In this document: positions 6,724 through 12,668 of the stretch, one piece after another
Numbering within the stretch: position 1 is the stretch's first letter
Layout of the letters: every line of letters begins with the position of its first letter
Origin: Rhodoferax sp.
Lineage (GTDB): Bacteria > Pseudomonadota > Gammaproteobacteria > Burkholderiales > Burkholderiaceae_C
DNA length: 14,840 nt
Reading direction: 5' to 3'
Assembly: GCA_021737905.1 (NCBI GenBank)
Contig: JAIPDA010000024.1
Span: 1-14,840, forward strand
Notes under the pieces: generated by a model
Seen by the model: the letters and a program-made list of their open reading frames with translations, nothing else
Told to the model about the DNA's origin: nothing
Database searches by the model: none
Position numbers and translations under genes: made by a program

Positions 6724-7578
6724 ATGAACACCCCTGAACAATCCGAGCTGGGCAAAGCCTCTGCCTACGCCGACCAGTACGATGCCGCTTTGCTGTTCCC
6801 CATCGCCCGCGCCGGCAAACGGCAAGAGATCGGCGTGGGCGCGCAAGCGCCATTTTTTGGCGCCGACATGTGGACCGCCTACGAACTGAGCTGGCTCAAC
6901 CTGCGCGGCAAACCGCAAGTGGCACTGGCGCAATTGGTGGTGCCCTGCGAGACGCCCAACATCGTTGAAAGCAAGTCCTTCAAGCTTTACCTCAACAGCT
7001 TCAACAACAGCCGTTTTGCTGAAGCTGCCGATGTGCTGGCCCGCCTGCGCGTGGACCTGAGCGAAGCCCTGTCCCGCGGCGCGGCCACGGTCGGCGCACC
7101 TGCCTCTGTGGGGGTCAAGCTCTTGCTGCCCGAGATGTTTGACCGAGAACCGCTGCAAGAACTCGACGGCCTGAACCTGGACCGGCTCGACATCGAATGC
7201 AGCCGCTACACCCCCGCGCCGGATTTGTTAAACGCTGCTTTTGACGAAGCGCCCGTGAGTGAAGTGCTGACCAGCCATTTGCTCAAAAGCAATTGCCTGG
7301 TGACCGGCCAGCCCGACTGGGGCAGCGTGCAGATCAGCTACAGCGGCCCGCAGATCGAGCAAGAAGGCCTGCTGCAATACCTGGTGAGTTTTAGAAACCA
7401 CAACGAGTTTCATGAGCAATGCGTCGAACGCATCTTCATGGACATCTGGTCGCGCTGCAAACCCGCCAAGCTGGCTGTGTATGCGCGCTACACGCGGCGC
7501 GGCGGGCTGGACATCAACCCCTTTCGCACCAGCTACCCGCAGGCCTTGCCGCCGGCGGTGCGCACGGCGCGGCAATAA
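6724..7578 (+). CDS. queF: NADPH-dependent 7-cyano-7-deazaguanine reductase (QueF, bimodular type)
   Basis: Reduces preQ0 to preQ1 with two NADPH, the last step before the modified base is inserted into tRNA for queuosine. The 284-residue length matches the long two-module QueF type (Escherichia coli 282). Residues near 82-92 read ESKSFKLYLNS, the family NADPH-binding signature. The catalytic cysteine is C191 and the acid D198 in SNCLVTGQPDWGSVQISY. FHEQCVERIFMDIW completes the nitrile-binding region. The start at ATG 6724 gives the normal N-terminus (MNTPEQSELGKAS); the frame is open further upstream but only inside the preceding gene. No clear Shine-Dalgarno is visible (the leader is T/C-rich), so translation may depend on coupling to the dioxygenase gene. 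Confidence 0.97.
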   Translation: MNTPEQSELGKASAYADQYDAALLFPIARAGKRQEIGVGAQAPFFGADMWTAYELSWLNLRGKPQVALAQLVVPCETPNIVESKSFKLYLNSFNNSRFAEAADVLARLRVDLSEALSRGAATVGAPASVGVKLLLPEMFDREPLQELDGLNLDRLDIECSRYTPAPDLLNAAFDEAPVSEVLTSHLLKSNCLVTGQPDWGSVQISYSGPQIEQEGLLQYLVSFRNHNEFHEQCVERIFMDIWSRCKPAKLAVYARYTRRGGLDINPFRTSYPQALPPAVRTARQ

Positions 7579-7634
7579 GGCTGGCCGCTCAACCGATACG
7601 CTGACGTCCCGGCTGGTCAATATAAGCCCTCTGT

Positions 7635-7657
7635 GATACATTGAATGCATGTATTCA
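7635..7657 (+). promoter_or_regulatory. Operator-like dyad upstream of the RelB/RelE pair
   Basis: ATACAT (7636-7641) and ATGTAT (7649-7654) form an inverted repeat with a seven-base centre, and TGAAT (7642-7646) pairs with ATTCA (7653-7657) in an overlapping dyad. The site ends 16 bases before the antitoxin ATG, where type II antitoxins with ribbon-helix-helix domains normally bind to autoregulate. It is immediately followed by the ribosome-binding site AAGGAAA. Binding is inferred from position. Confidence 0.5.
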
Positions 7658-7673
7658 AAAAGGAAATTTTGAC

Positions 7674-7901
7674 ATGGCGACTTCAATTCGTCTCGCTCCA
7701 GAGACCGAGCAAAGACTTGACTATCTCGCATCTCATACTGGGCGCACCAAGGCTTTCTACCTGCGCGAAATCATTGAAAACGGCATCGAAGAAATGGAGG
7801 ACTACTACCTCGCTGCCGATGTGCTTGAGCGTGTCCGTAAAGGGAAAGAAAAGGTGCATTCTGCTGCTGACGTGAGAAAAGACCTTGGTCTGGGCGATTG
7901 A
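7674..7901 (+). CDS. RelB/CopG-type ribbon-helix-helix antitoxin
   Basis: A 75-residue antitoxin of a type II toxin-antitoxin pair. The N-terminus MATSIRLAPETEQRLDYLASHTGRTKAFYLREIIENGIEEMEDYYLA has the beta-helix-helix pattern of a ribbon-helix-helix DNA-binding domain (strand at residues 2-7, helices near 9-20 and 23-40). The charged C-terminal tail (ERVRKGKEKVHSAADVRKDLGLGD) is the usual toxin-neutralising segment. The ATG at 7674 has AAGGAAA about nine bases upstream. It overlaps the toxin reading frame by 17 bases, typical of coupled antitoxin-toxin expression. It should repress its own promoter together with the toxin through the dyad just upstream. Family-level confidence is high; assignment to a named subgroup (RelB, DinJ or StbD) is not attempted. 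Confidence 0.9.
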   Translation: MATSIRLAPETEQRLDYLASHTGRTKAFYLREIIENGIEEMEDYYLAADVLERVRKGKEKVHSAADVRKDLGLGD

Positions 7902-8151
7902 ATACGCCGACACGGCCAAAGGTCAGCTGCGTAAGCTCGACAAACAGACGGCGCAGCGCATCGTTGATTTCATGGACGAGCGCATCGCCGGAGTTGAAAA
8001 CCCACGCAATACGGGCAAGGCTTTGACCGGGCCGCACGGTGGATTCTGGCGCTACCGGGTGGGCGATTGCCGGGTGATTTGTGACATTCAGGACGGCGCT
8101 TTGCGCGTCCTTGTGGTTCAGGTTGGCAACCGGCGAGAGATCTACCGATAG
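7885..8151 (+). CDS. RelE/ParE-superfamily toxin
   Basis: An 88-residue RelE-type toxin, probably a ribosome-dependent mRNA endonuclease. The family pattern is clear: WAIEYADTAKGQLRKLDKQTAQRIVDFM at the N-terminus, then GPHGGFWRYRVGDCRVICDIQDGALRVLVVQVGNRREIYR. It has the expected basic residues of the active surface (R in FWRYRVGDCR and the terminal RREIYR). The usual GHR near the end is GNR here. No ATG is available; the start is a TTG at 7885, inside the antitoxin gene, which gives the normal family N-terminus. Low initiation from TTG plus overlap fits an excess of antitoxin over toxin. The gene looks intact. It is followed by dinB, convergent. Confidence 0.9.
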   Translation: MVWAIEYADTAKGQLRKLDKQTAQRIVDFMDERIAGVENPRNTGKALTGPHGGFWRYRVGDCRVICDIQDGALRVLVVQVGNRREIYR

Positions 8152-8227
8152 GGGAGCCATCGACCTGTTGGCTTATATGAGGGGGCACGGGCTGTAACCG
8201 CGCAGCGCAAACAGCAGTTCGATAGAT

Positions 8228-9466
8228 TCAAAACAACTGGTCGGTGTAGGGCGGCGGGGGGCTTTCTTCTGCGCCCGTACCGGCTGCTGCGGTGGCTTGC
8301 GCCAGCGCCGCCACGTCTTCAGCCTTGGCCAGCGTGCCCACGCGCACGCCCAGCAGCCGCAGCCGTTGCGCCAGCGGCACCCGTTTGAGCAGCAGGCCGG
8401 CGTTGTGGCGAATGGCCTGGGCGTCGGCCGTGTAGTGCGTCAGCGTCTGGTCACGCGTGACGCTTTTGAAGTCGTCGTAGCGCAGTTTGATGCCGATGGT
8501 CTTGCCCACGTAACCTTTGCGCTGCAAGTCTTCGGCCACCTTCTCGCACAGCCGCGTGAACACCTCGCCCAGCGCGGCTTTGTCTCGCACCGCGTGCAGG
8601 TCGCGCTCAAACGTGGTTTCGCGGCTCATGGAGACGGGCTCGCTCTCGGTCACCACCGGCCGGCTGTCGCGGCCCCAGGCGGCTTCGTGCATCCACGCGC
8701 CTGTGGCCTGGCCAAAGTTGTCTATCAGCCAGCCGACTTCTTGCGCTGCCAACTCGCCAATGGTGTGAATGTGCAGGCGTTTGAGTTTCTCGTCGGCCTT
8801 GGGGCCGATGCCGTTGATCTTGCGGCAGGCCAGCGGCCAGATCAGGCTTTGCAGGTCAGCCTCGTGCACGATGGAAATGCCGTTGGGCTTGTTGAACTCG
8901 CTGGCCATCTTGGCGATCAGCTTGTTGGGCGCCACGCCCACTGAGCAGCTGAGGCCGGTCTTTTCAAAAATGCTGCGCTGAATCAAGCGCGCCAGTGAGC
9001 GCCCGCCCTCACGCTGGCCGCCTGGCACGTCGGTGAAGTCAATGTACACCTCGTCAATACCCCGGTCTTCGACCAGCGGCGCCACTTCGCGGATGGCCTC
9101 TTTGAAAGCGCGCGAGTAGCGGCGCACCTCGTCAAAATCCACCGGCAACACAATCGCATCAGGGCACAGCTTGGCGGCCTTCATCAGCCCCATGGCCGAG
9201 CCCACGCCAAACTGCCGCGCCGCATAAGTGGCGGTGGTGATGACGCCGCGGCCCACATAGTCCTTGAGGCGCGGAAACTCTTCGAGGGGAATAAAGCGCA
9301 AAGCCCGCTCGCCGTGCTTGACCAGCAAAGCATCGTCCACCGAGCGCCGCCCGCCGCCGATGACTACCGGCAAACCCTTGAGCTGCGGGTAGCGCAGCAA
9401 CTCGATGGACGCAAAAAAAGCGTCCATGTCGAGGTGGGCAATACGGCGTACGGGTTCAGTGGTCAT
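8228..9466 (-). CDS. dinB: DNA polymerase IV (Y-family translesion polymerase)
   Basis: Error-prone translesion polymerase. From the chosen ATG (read from 9466) the protein is 412 residues. The catalytic acids are D13 in HLDMDAFFASIE and D138-E139 in GIDEVYIDFTD; SCSVGVAPNKLIAKMASEFNKPNG is the family palm/finger signature, followed by a helix-hairpin-helix region (INGIGPKADEKLKRL) and the little-finger domain. Compared with Escherichia coli DinB there is an insertion of about 33 residues (roughly 40-72) between VVIGGG and GVITTATYAAR, which I know from other betaproteobacterial DinB proteins. The frame is open to a TTG at 9493, but those residues are not conserved and run into a repeat. No LexA box was evident upstream; that region is occupied by repeats. 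Confidence 0.95.
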   Translation of the reverse strand: MTTEPVRRIAHLDMDAFFASIELLRYPQLKGLPVVIGGGRRSVDDALLVKHGERALRFIPLEEFPRLKDYVGRGVITTATYAARQFGVGSAMGLMKAAKLCPDAIVLPVDFDEVRRYSRAFKEAIREVAPLVEDRGIDEVYIDFTDVPGGQREGGRSLARLIQRSIFEKTGLSCSVGVAPNKLIAKMASEFNKPNGISIVHEADLQSLIWPLACRKINGIGPKADEKLKRLHIHTIGELAAQEVGWLIDNFGQATGAWMHEAAWGRDSRPVVTESEPVSMSRETTFERDLHAVRDKAALGEVFTRLCEKVAEDLQRKGYVGKTIGIKLRYDDFKSVTRDQTLTHYTADAQAIRHNAGLLLKRVPLAQRLRLLGVRVGTLAKAEDVAALAQATAAAGTGAEESPPPPYTDQLF

Positions 9467-9486
9467 CGCTAGGCTGAAAGCATAGC

Positions 9487-9646
9487 CCGTCAAGCGCGGA
9501 GGAAGATGGATCCCCGCCTTCGCGAGGATGACGATTCAGCCCGTCATTCCTGCGCCAACGCCGTCAAGCGCCTAGGAAGATGGATCCCCGCGTTTGCGAG
9601 GATGACGGATTGTGTTCGTCATTCCTGCGAAGGCAGGAATCCATCC
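9487..9646. repeat. 74-75 bp tandem duplication of GTCATTCC-type palindromic repeats
   Basis: Two near-identical units begin at 9487 and 9561. Each contains CCGTCAAGCGC, then AGGAAGATGGATCCCCG...GCGAGGATGACG, then CGTCATTCCTGCG. The third sub-element, at 9618-9646, is a complete palindromic copy whose core ATTCCTGC-GAAG-GCAGGAAT folds perfectly. Inverse-orientation copies lie at 9505-9532 and 9579-9606. The family (GTCATTCCTGCGAAGGCAGG) is a well-known dispersed proteobacterial repeat. Located between dinB and the lactate dehydrogenase gene; the hairpin at 9621-9640 may serve as a transcript end for the latter. Confidence 0.85.
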
Positions 9647-9664
9647 CCGCTCCCAACCCCGCCT

Positions 9665-10819
9665 TCATGCCGTCGGAAACGTCCCCGGCAACAAAATGCT
9701 TTTGTCCACCGTCTGAATATCGGTGTGCCCGCAAAACGCCATGGTGATGTCCAGCTCTTTGTGCAGAATCTGCAGCGCCTTGGTCACGCCGGCTTCGCCC
9801 ATGGCACCCAGGCCGTAGACCATGGCGCGGCCAATCAGCGTGCCGCGCGCGCCCAGCGCCCAGGCTTTGAGCACGTCCTGGCCGGAGCGGATGCCGCCGT
9901 CCATCCACACTTCAATGTCAGAGCCCACCGCCTCCACAATGGCGGGCAGGGCGTGGATGCTCGACTGCGCACCGTCCAACTGGCGGCCGCCGTGGTTGCT
10001 CACCACAATCGCGTCAGCGCCGCTTTGCACGGCCAGCTTGGCGTCTTCCACGTCTTGAATGCCTTTCAAGATCAGCTTGCCGCCCCATTTCTCTTTGACC
10101 CAGGCAATGTCGGCCCACGACAGGCGCGGGTCAAACTGCTCGTTGGTCCAGGCAGACAGCGAGTTCATGTCGCTCACGCCCTTGACGTGGCCGACCAGGT
10201 TGCCAAAGGTGTGGCGGCGCGTGCCCGCCATCCCTAAGCACCAGCGCGGCTTGGTCATCAGGTTGATGATATTGGCAAGGGTCGGGCGGGGCGGGGCGGT
10301 CAGACCGTTCTTCAAATCTTTGTGGCGCTGACCAATCACCTGCAAGTCGAGTGTGAGCACCAGCGCATTGCAACCGGCCTTGCGCACGCGCTCAATCATG
10401 GTGGCCATGGCCTCGCGGTCACGCATCATGTACAGCTGAAACCAGAACGGCGCCGTGGTGTTGGCGGCAATGTCCTCGATCGAGCAAATGCTCATGGTCG
10501 AGAGGATGAACGGAATGCCAAACTTCTCAGCCGCCTTCGCAGCCTTGATCTCACCGTCGGCACACTGCATGCCCGTCAGCCCCACAGGCGCAATCGCCAC
10601 CGGCATCTTCACGTCCATGCCCACCATCTTGGTGGCCAGGCTGCGGTTTTCCATGTTCACCGCCACGCGCTGGCGCAGCTTGATTTTTTGAAAGTCTTCC
10701 GAGTTGGCCCGGTAAGTGCCCTCGGTCCACGAGCCCGAATCGGCATAGTCATAAAACATGCGCGGCACCCGCTTCTCAGCCAAAACGCGCAAGTCTTCAA
10801 TGTTGGTGATCACGGGCAT
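9665..10819 (-). CDS. lldD: FMN-dependent alpha-hydroxy-acid dehydrogenase (L-lactate dehydrogenase type)
   Basis: Flavoprotein that oxidises an L-2-hydroxy acid, most likely L-lactate to pyruvate, passing electrons to the respiratory chain. The 384-residue length is normal. Family signatures: MPVAIAPVGLTGM (residues 72-84, FMN), PFWFQLY (124-130), K252 in LILKGIQ, the active-site block VVSNHGGRQLDG with catalytic H276 and substrate-binding R279, and DGGIRSGQDVLKA (307-319) with GRAMVYGLGAMGEAG for the FMN phosphate. The start at 10819 has GGAGA eight to ten bases upstream. No lactate permease or regulator is next to it, so the substrate could be another hydroxy acid such as glycolate or mandelate; the gene symbol is a best guess. 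The gene is flanked on both sides by clusters of the same palindromic repeat. Confidence 0.85.
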   Translation of the reverse strand: MPVITNIEDLRVLAEKRVPRMFYDYADSGSWTEGTYRANSEDFQKIKLRQRVAVNMENRSLATKMVGMDVKMPVAIAPVGLTGMQCADGEIKAAKAAEKFGIPFILSTMSICSIEDIAANTTAPFWFQLYMMRDREAMATMIERVRKAGCNALVLTLDLQVIGQRHKDLKNGLTAPPRPTLANIINLMTKPRWCLGMAGTRRHTFGNLVGHVKGVSDMNSLSAWTNEQFDPRLSWADIAWVKEKWGGKLILKGIQDVEDAKLAVQSGADAIVVSNHGGRQLDGAQSSIHALPAIVEAVGSDIEVWMDGGIRSGQDVLKAWALGARGTLIGRAMVYGLGAMGEAGVTKALQILHKELDITMAFCGHTDIQTVDKSILLPGTFPTA

Positions 10820-10930
10820 GGGTCTTGTCTCCAGTTAAGGGCTAGATGCTAACGGCAATGCCGAGCCGGGAGATTGAGGAAATTTGCAGGGGGGAGGGTG
10901 GGTGGTAGAAATTTGTTCACGCTCAGTGCC

Positions 10931-11035
10931 GTCATTCCTGCGAAGGCAGGAATCCATCCCCGTTCCGTCCGACCTGCCCCCGCCCCGTCAGTCCTGCCCC
11001 CGCCCCGTCATTCCTGCGAAGGCAGGAATCCATCC
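10931..11035. repeat. Two GTCATTCC palindromic repeats with a 20-bp tandem between them
   Basis: Identical 29-base copies of the repeat begin at 10931 and 11007; each has the perfect stem ATTCCTGC-GAAG-GCAGGAAT. Between them CCTGCCCCCGCCCCGTCA occurs twice with a 20-base period (10973-10990 and 10993-11010), the second merging into the second palindrome. Same family as the cluster at 9487-9646 on the other side of the dehydrogenase gene. Confidence 0.85.
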
Positions 11036-11081
11036 CCAGCCGAGCAGTCTTTCGTTGATGCGGCATAAATGACTATAAAAC

Positions 11082-11111
11082 TTTACAAAATAGTACTTTT
11101 ATATTTATAGT
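11082..11111 (+). promoter_or_regulatory. Candidate sigma-70 promoter of the accessory island
   Basis: TTTACA (11082-11087) and TATAGT (11106-11111) each match five of six consensus bases with an 18-base spacer. They lie in an AT-rich stretch bounded by the inverted repeat ACTATAAA (11072-11079) / TTTATAGT (11104-11111). It points toward the gene starting at 11253, about 140 bases downstream. The downstream leader of ~135 bases is long and holds no visible gene. Confidence 0.35.
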
Positions 11112-11252
11112 GCAAGCGTGCCATCCACCAGCGCTGATGCTCGAATCTACCAAGCCCGCCGAACCGAACTTTTTGACTTTCGCCGACCAACGGGCTCCAT
11201 TGCAATCTAAATAAATGGGACTTGCCCTCAATTTGAAAGGATATTTGCACTC

Positions 11253-11720
11253 ATGATTCCCGAACTACTTGGAGCCACACAGAGTGTTCAAGCGCTCGCT
11301 TCGCTACTTAAGTCTGCTAATGGCTTGTCTAACTATAACGAGATCTTGCTGGCGGTAACAGAAGTAAATACTAAGTTAATGAATGCAAATGCTGTTGCTT
11401 TGGCGTCCCAGGAGCAGCAGTCTTTACTTGCAAAGCAACTCCGTGACCGGGAGGCGGAACTAGAGGCGCTTATTTTGTGGAAAAAAGATGCCGAACTGCT
11501 GGAGCAGGTTGAGGTCGCTCAGGGAGTATTTGCATACATGAAAAAAGATAGGCGTGGCCCCTTTCAGTCGCAGCCGAAGTATTGTGCGAATTGCTACTTC
11601 AGCAACCGGCCATCGCTCCTCCAAGAATCGCGCGAAGATTATCGCAACACTGGGCTGAACTGCCATCTGTGCGATGCCAAGATGGTTTTCAATTTTTACA
11701 AGAGCGAAATTGCGGCCTAA
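11253..11720 (+). CDS. Unrecognised protein: coiled coil plus C-terminal zinc ribbon
   Basis: I do not recognise this 155-residue protein. Residues ~30-90 are helical and charged with a heptad-like Leu/Ala pattern (ILLAVTEVNTKLMNANAVALASQEQQSLLAKQL, then REAELEALILWKKDAELLEQVE), likely a coiled coil. The C-terminus has C111xxC114 (YCANCYF) and C137xxC140 (NCHLCDA), the spacing of a zinc ribbon. No signal peptide or membrane segment is seen, so it is cytoplasmic. AAAGGA lies about ten bases before the ATG. The TAA stop is inside the GCCTAAC core of an attC-like site, the usual arrangement for an integron cassette gene. Base composition is lower in GC than the genes to the left, pointing to transfer. 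A nucleic-acid-binding role is possible but not shown. Confidence 0.75.
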   Translation: MIPELLGATQSVQALASLLKSANGLSNYNEILLAVTEVNTKLMNANAVALASQEQQSLLAKQLRDREAELEALILWKKDAELLEQVEVAQGVFAYMKKDRRGPFQSQPKYCANCYFSNRPSLLQESREDYRNTGLNCHLCDAKMVFNFYKSEIAA

Positions 11721-11825
11721 CCCCTCGCTCAACCGGAGCGCCAGCGGCATGCCTTCGCTGAAATTCACTAAATTTTGGCTCAGCATCGACCTACCGATGC
11801 CGCCAGATTAACTAAAACGTTCGAT
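11715..11825 (+). other. Integron attC-like recombination site (degenerate)
   Basis: Layout of an attC site: GCCTAAC (11715-11721, matches the RYYYAAC core and holds the preceding gene's stop), then CGCTCAACCGG as the left L box. A 60-base variable middle follows with hairpins (GCATCG-ACCTAC-CGATGC at 11783-11800; AAATT/AATTT flanking CACTA at 11761-11775). ATTAACTAAAACG leads into GTTCGAT (11819-11825) at the right end. The right core deviates from GTTRRRY at one position, and the two L boxes pair only imperfectly, so it may be decayed. The next gene begins 26 bases after the expected crossover, typical for cassettes. No integrase gene is in the window. Confidence 0.55.
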
Positions 11826-11845
11826 CAACACAGGAAATATCGACT

Positions 11846-12169
11846 ATGGCTAAAAAGATCCCCCCTACAATATCTCTACCCACAAAGAAGACTATCGGGA
11901 AACCTCGTTTCGTTAAAAATGTCATTCAAGTAGCGTCGGGAACAGTTTCTGTTTATGCCACACCTAGGATATCAAAGGCGCTCAAGGAAATCATCGAGGA
12001 CATGACGTTTTACCAAGGCGTAAGGCTCAGTCAGATCCTGGAAGCTATTTACAACCAAGGTAAAAAGGATGGTGCCAATGATGCTTTTTCAGAAATAGAT
12101 AAAAAGGTGAAAGAAGTTAAAAAAGTTATTCCTCACCGTAATCCCGGGCAACCCAAGAAGCCAAAATGA
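11846..12169 (+). CDS. Unrecognised small basic protein with a possible ribbon-helix-helix core
   Basis: A 107-residue protein I cannot assign to a family. It starts with AGGAAA about eight bases upstream. The ends are strongly basic (MAKKIPPTISLPTKKTIGKPRFVK; KKVKEVKKVIPHRNPGQPKKPK). The middle, residues ~33-75, has a short strand (TVSVYATP), a helix (RISKALKEIIEDMTF) and, after YQGVRLS, a second helix (QILEAIYNQGKKDG). That order resembles ribbon-helix-helix DNA-binding domains; this is a pattern inference only. The pI must be high, consistent with nucleic-acid binding. It is the gene immediately right of the attC-like site, so it may be the next cassette gene, or a chromosomal gene next to a single cassette. 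Low GC compared with the left half of the window. Confidence 0.7.
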   Translation: MAKKIPPTISLPTKKTIGKPRFVKNVIQVASGTVSVYATPRISKALKEIIEDMTFYQGVRLSQILEAIYNQGKKDGANDAFSEIDKKVKEVKKVIPHRNPGQPKKPK

Positions 12170-12207
12170 ACTATTAGGGTCTAACCCCACTCCACAAAAA
12201 ATACTTT

Positions 12208-12441
12208 ATGCCGTACCAGACATTCACATGGAACACAGACATCACCGCTGTTGACATTCAAACAATGGCAGAGATGCCGCTACAAGACTACAAGGAATAC
12301 CTCAGAAACGGCCTTCTCGCAGTAGACCATCACGACCTGCTTCGTTCGGGGCCAGCCGGATACCCCCTGGCAACGAATAAAGTACAAATCAAAGCATTGA
12401 TGGAATATCTTAAAGAACTCGAACAGAAGGTTGGATCATAG
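12208..12441 (+). CDS. Unrecognised 77-residue protein
   Basis: A short open frame whose protein (MPYQTFTWNTDITAVDIQTMAEMPLQDYKEYLRNGLLAVDHHDLLRSG, ending MEYLKELEQKVGS) has the composition of a real soluble protein rather than a shadow frame, with a helical C-terminus. No motif, signal peptide or membrane segment is visible and I do not recognise it. The ribosome-binding site is weak (only A-rich sequence before the ATG), and GGGTCTAACCCC repeat-like sequence lies 20 bases upstream, so the 5' end may have been rearranged. Its stop is followed at once by a GGGATCTGACCCC repeat copy. Confidence 0.5.
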   Translation: MPYQTFTWNTDITAVDIQTMAEMPLQDYKEYLRNGLLAVDHHDLLRSGPAGYPLATNKVQIKALMEYLKELEQKVGS

Positions 12442-12469
12442 AGTAAATGGGATCTGACCCCAAATTCCC

Positions 12470-12585
12470 TTGCCGCAACTAAAGGTTTCGCAATTGCCAT
12501 TAAGAGCTGCGATATTGTTGCCGAGCACATGTCCCCGCAGCAAATCGCTTACGCGCAAAAAATGGCGCAGGACTGTTTGGCGTAG
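12470..12585 (+). pseudogene. C-terminal remnant, Sel1-repeat-type tail
   Basis: From about 12478 the frame reads TKGFAIAIKSCDIVAEHMSPQQIAYAQKMAQDCLA and stops at 12583-12585. The pattern MSPQQIAxAQKMA resembles the C-terminal tail of Sel1/TPR-repeat proteins (MTPEQIAEAQ...). There is no start codon or upstream domain: the sequence to the left is a GGGATCTGACCCC repeat copy at 12449-12469. I read it as the end of a truncated gene, its 5' part lost at the repeat. Similarity is from memory of the motif and is only moderately certain. Confidence 0.35.
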
Positions 12586-12668
12586 AACTTTAATGGCTGT
12601 GATTGAGTCGCCAAAAAAGCTAAGACTAACGCAGATTGCCCACTAAATATTTGTTAAGGATAAAATTT

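Larger units (their letters stand above)
10820..11252. other. Intergenic region with repeats and an AT-rich promoter-like segment
   Basis: The first ~110 bases carry the upstream region of the minus-strand dehydrogenase gene. Bases 10931-11035 hold palindromic repeats. From about 11060 the composition drops sharply to AT-rich, with a promoter candidate at 11082-11111 pointing right. No coding region is credible here: short open frames through the repeats (the usual PAKAGIHP and SCEGRNPS readings) are repeat-derived. Confidence 0.7.

Noticed and set aside
7621..7640. A clear sigma-70 promoter for the RelB/RelE pair
   Set aside because: TATAAG and GATACA resemble -10 boxes, but no suitably spaced -35 box is present; only the operator-like dyad is reported.
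8152..8227. Cassette or attachment site behind the RelE toxin gene
   Set aside because: No attC core, no direct repeat to the other side of the pair and no tRNA gene; nothing supports a mobile boundary here.
9487..11035. CRISPR-like arrays from the repeated palindromes
   Set aside because: Repeats are not evenly spaced with unique spacers, occur in both orientations and match a known dispersed repeat class; no cas genes are present.
12179..12207. A second attC start (GTCTAAC at 12179-12185)
   Set aside because: No right half (GTTRRRY) follows before the next ORF, and the sequence is better explained as a copy of the GGGTC..ACCCC repeat.
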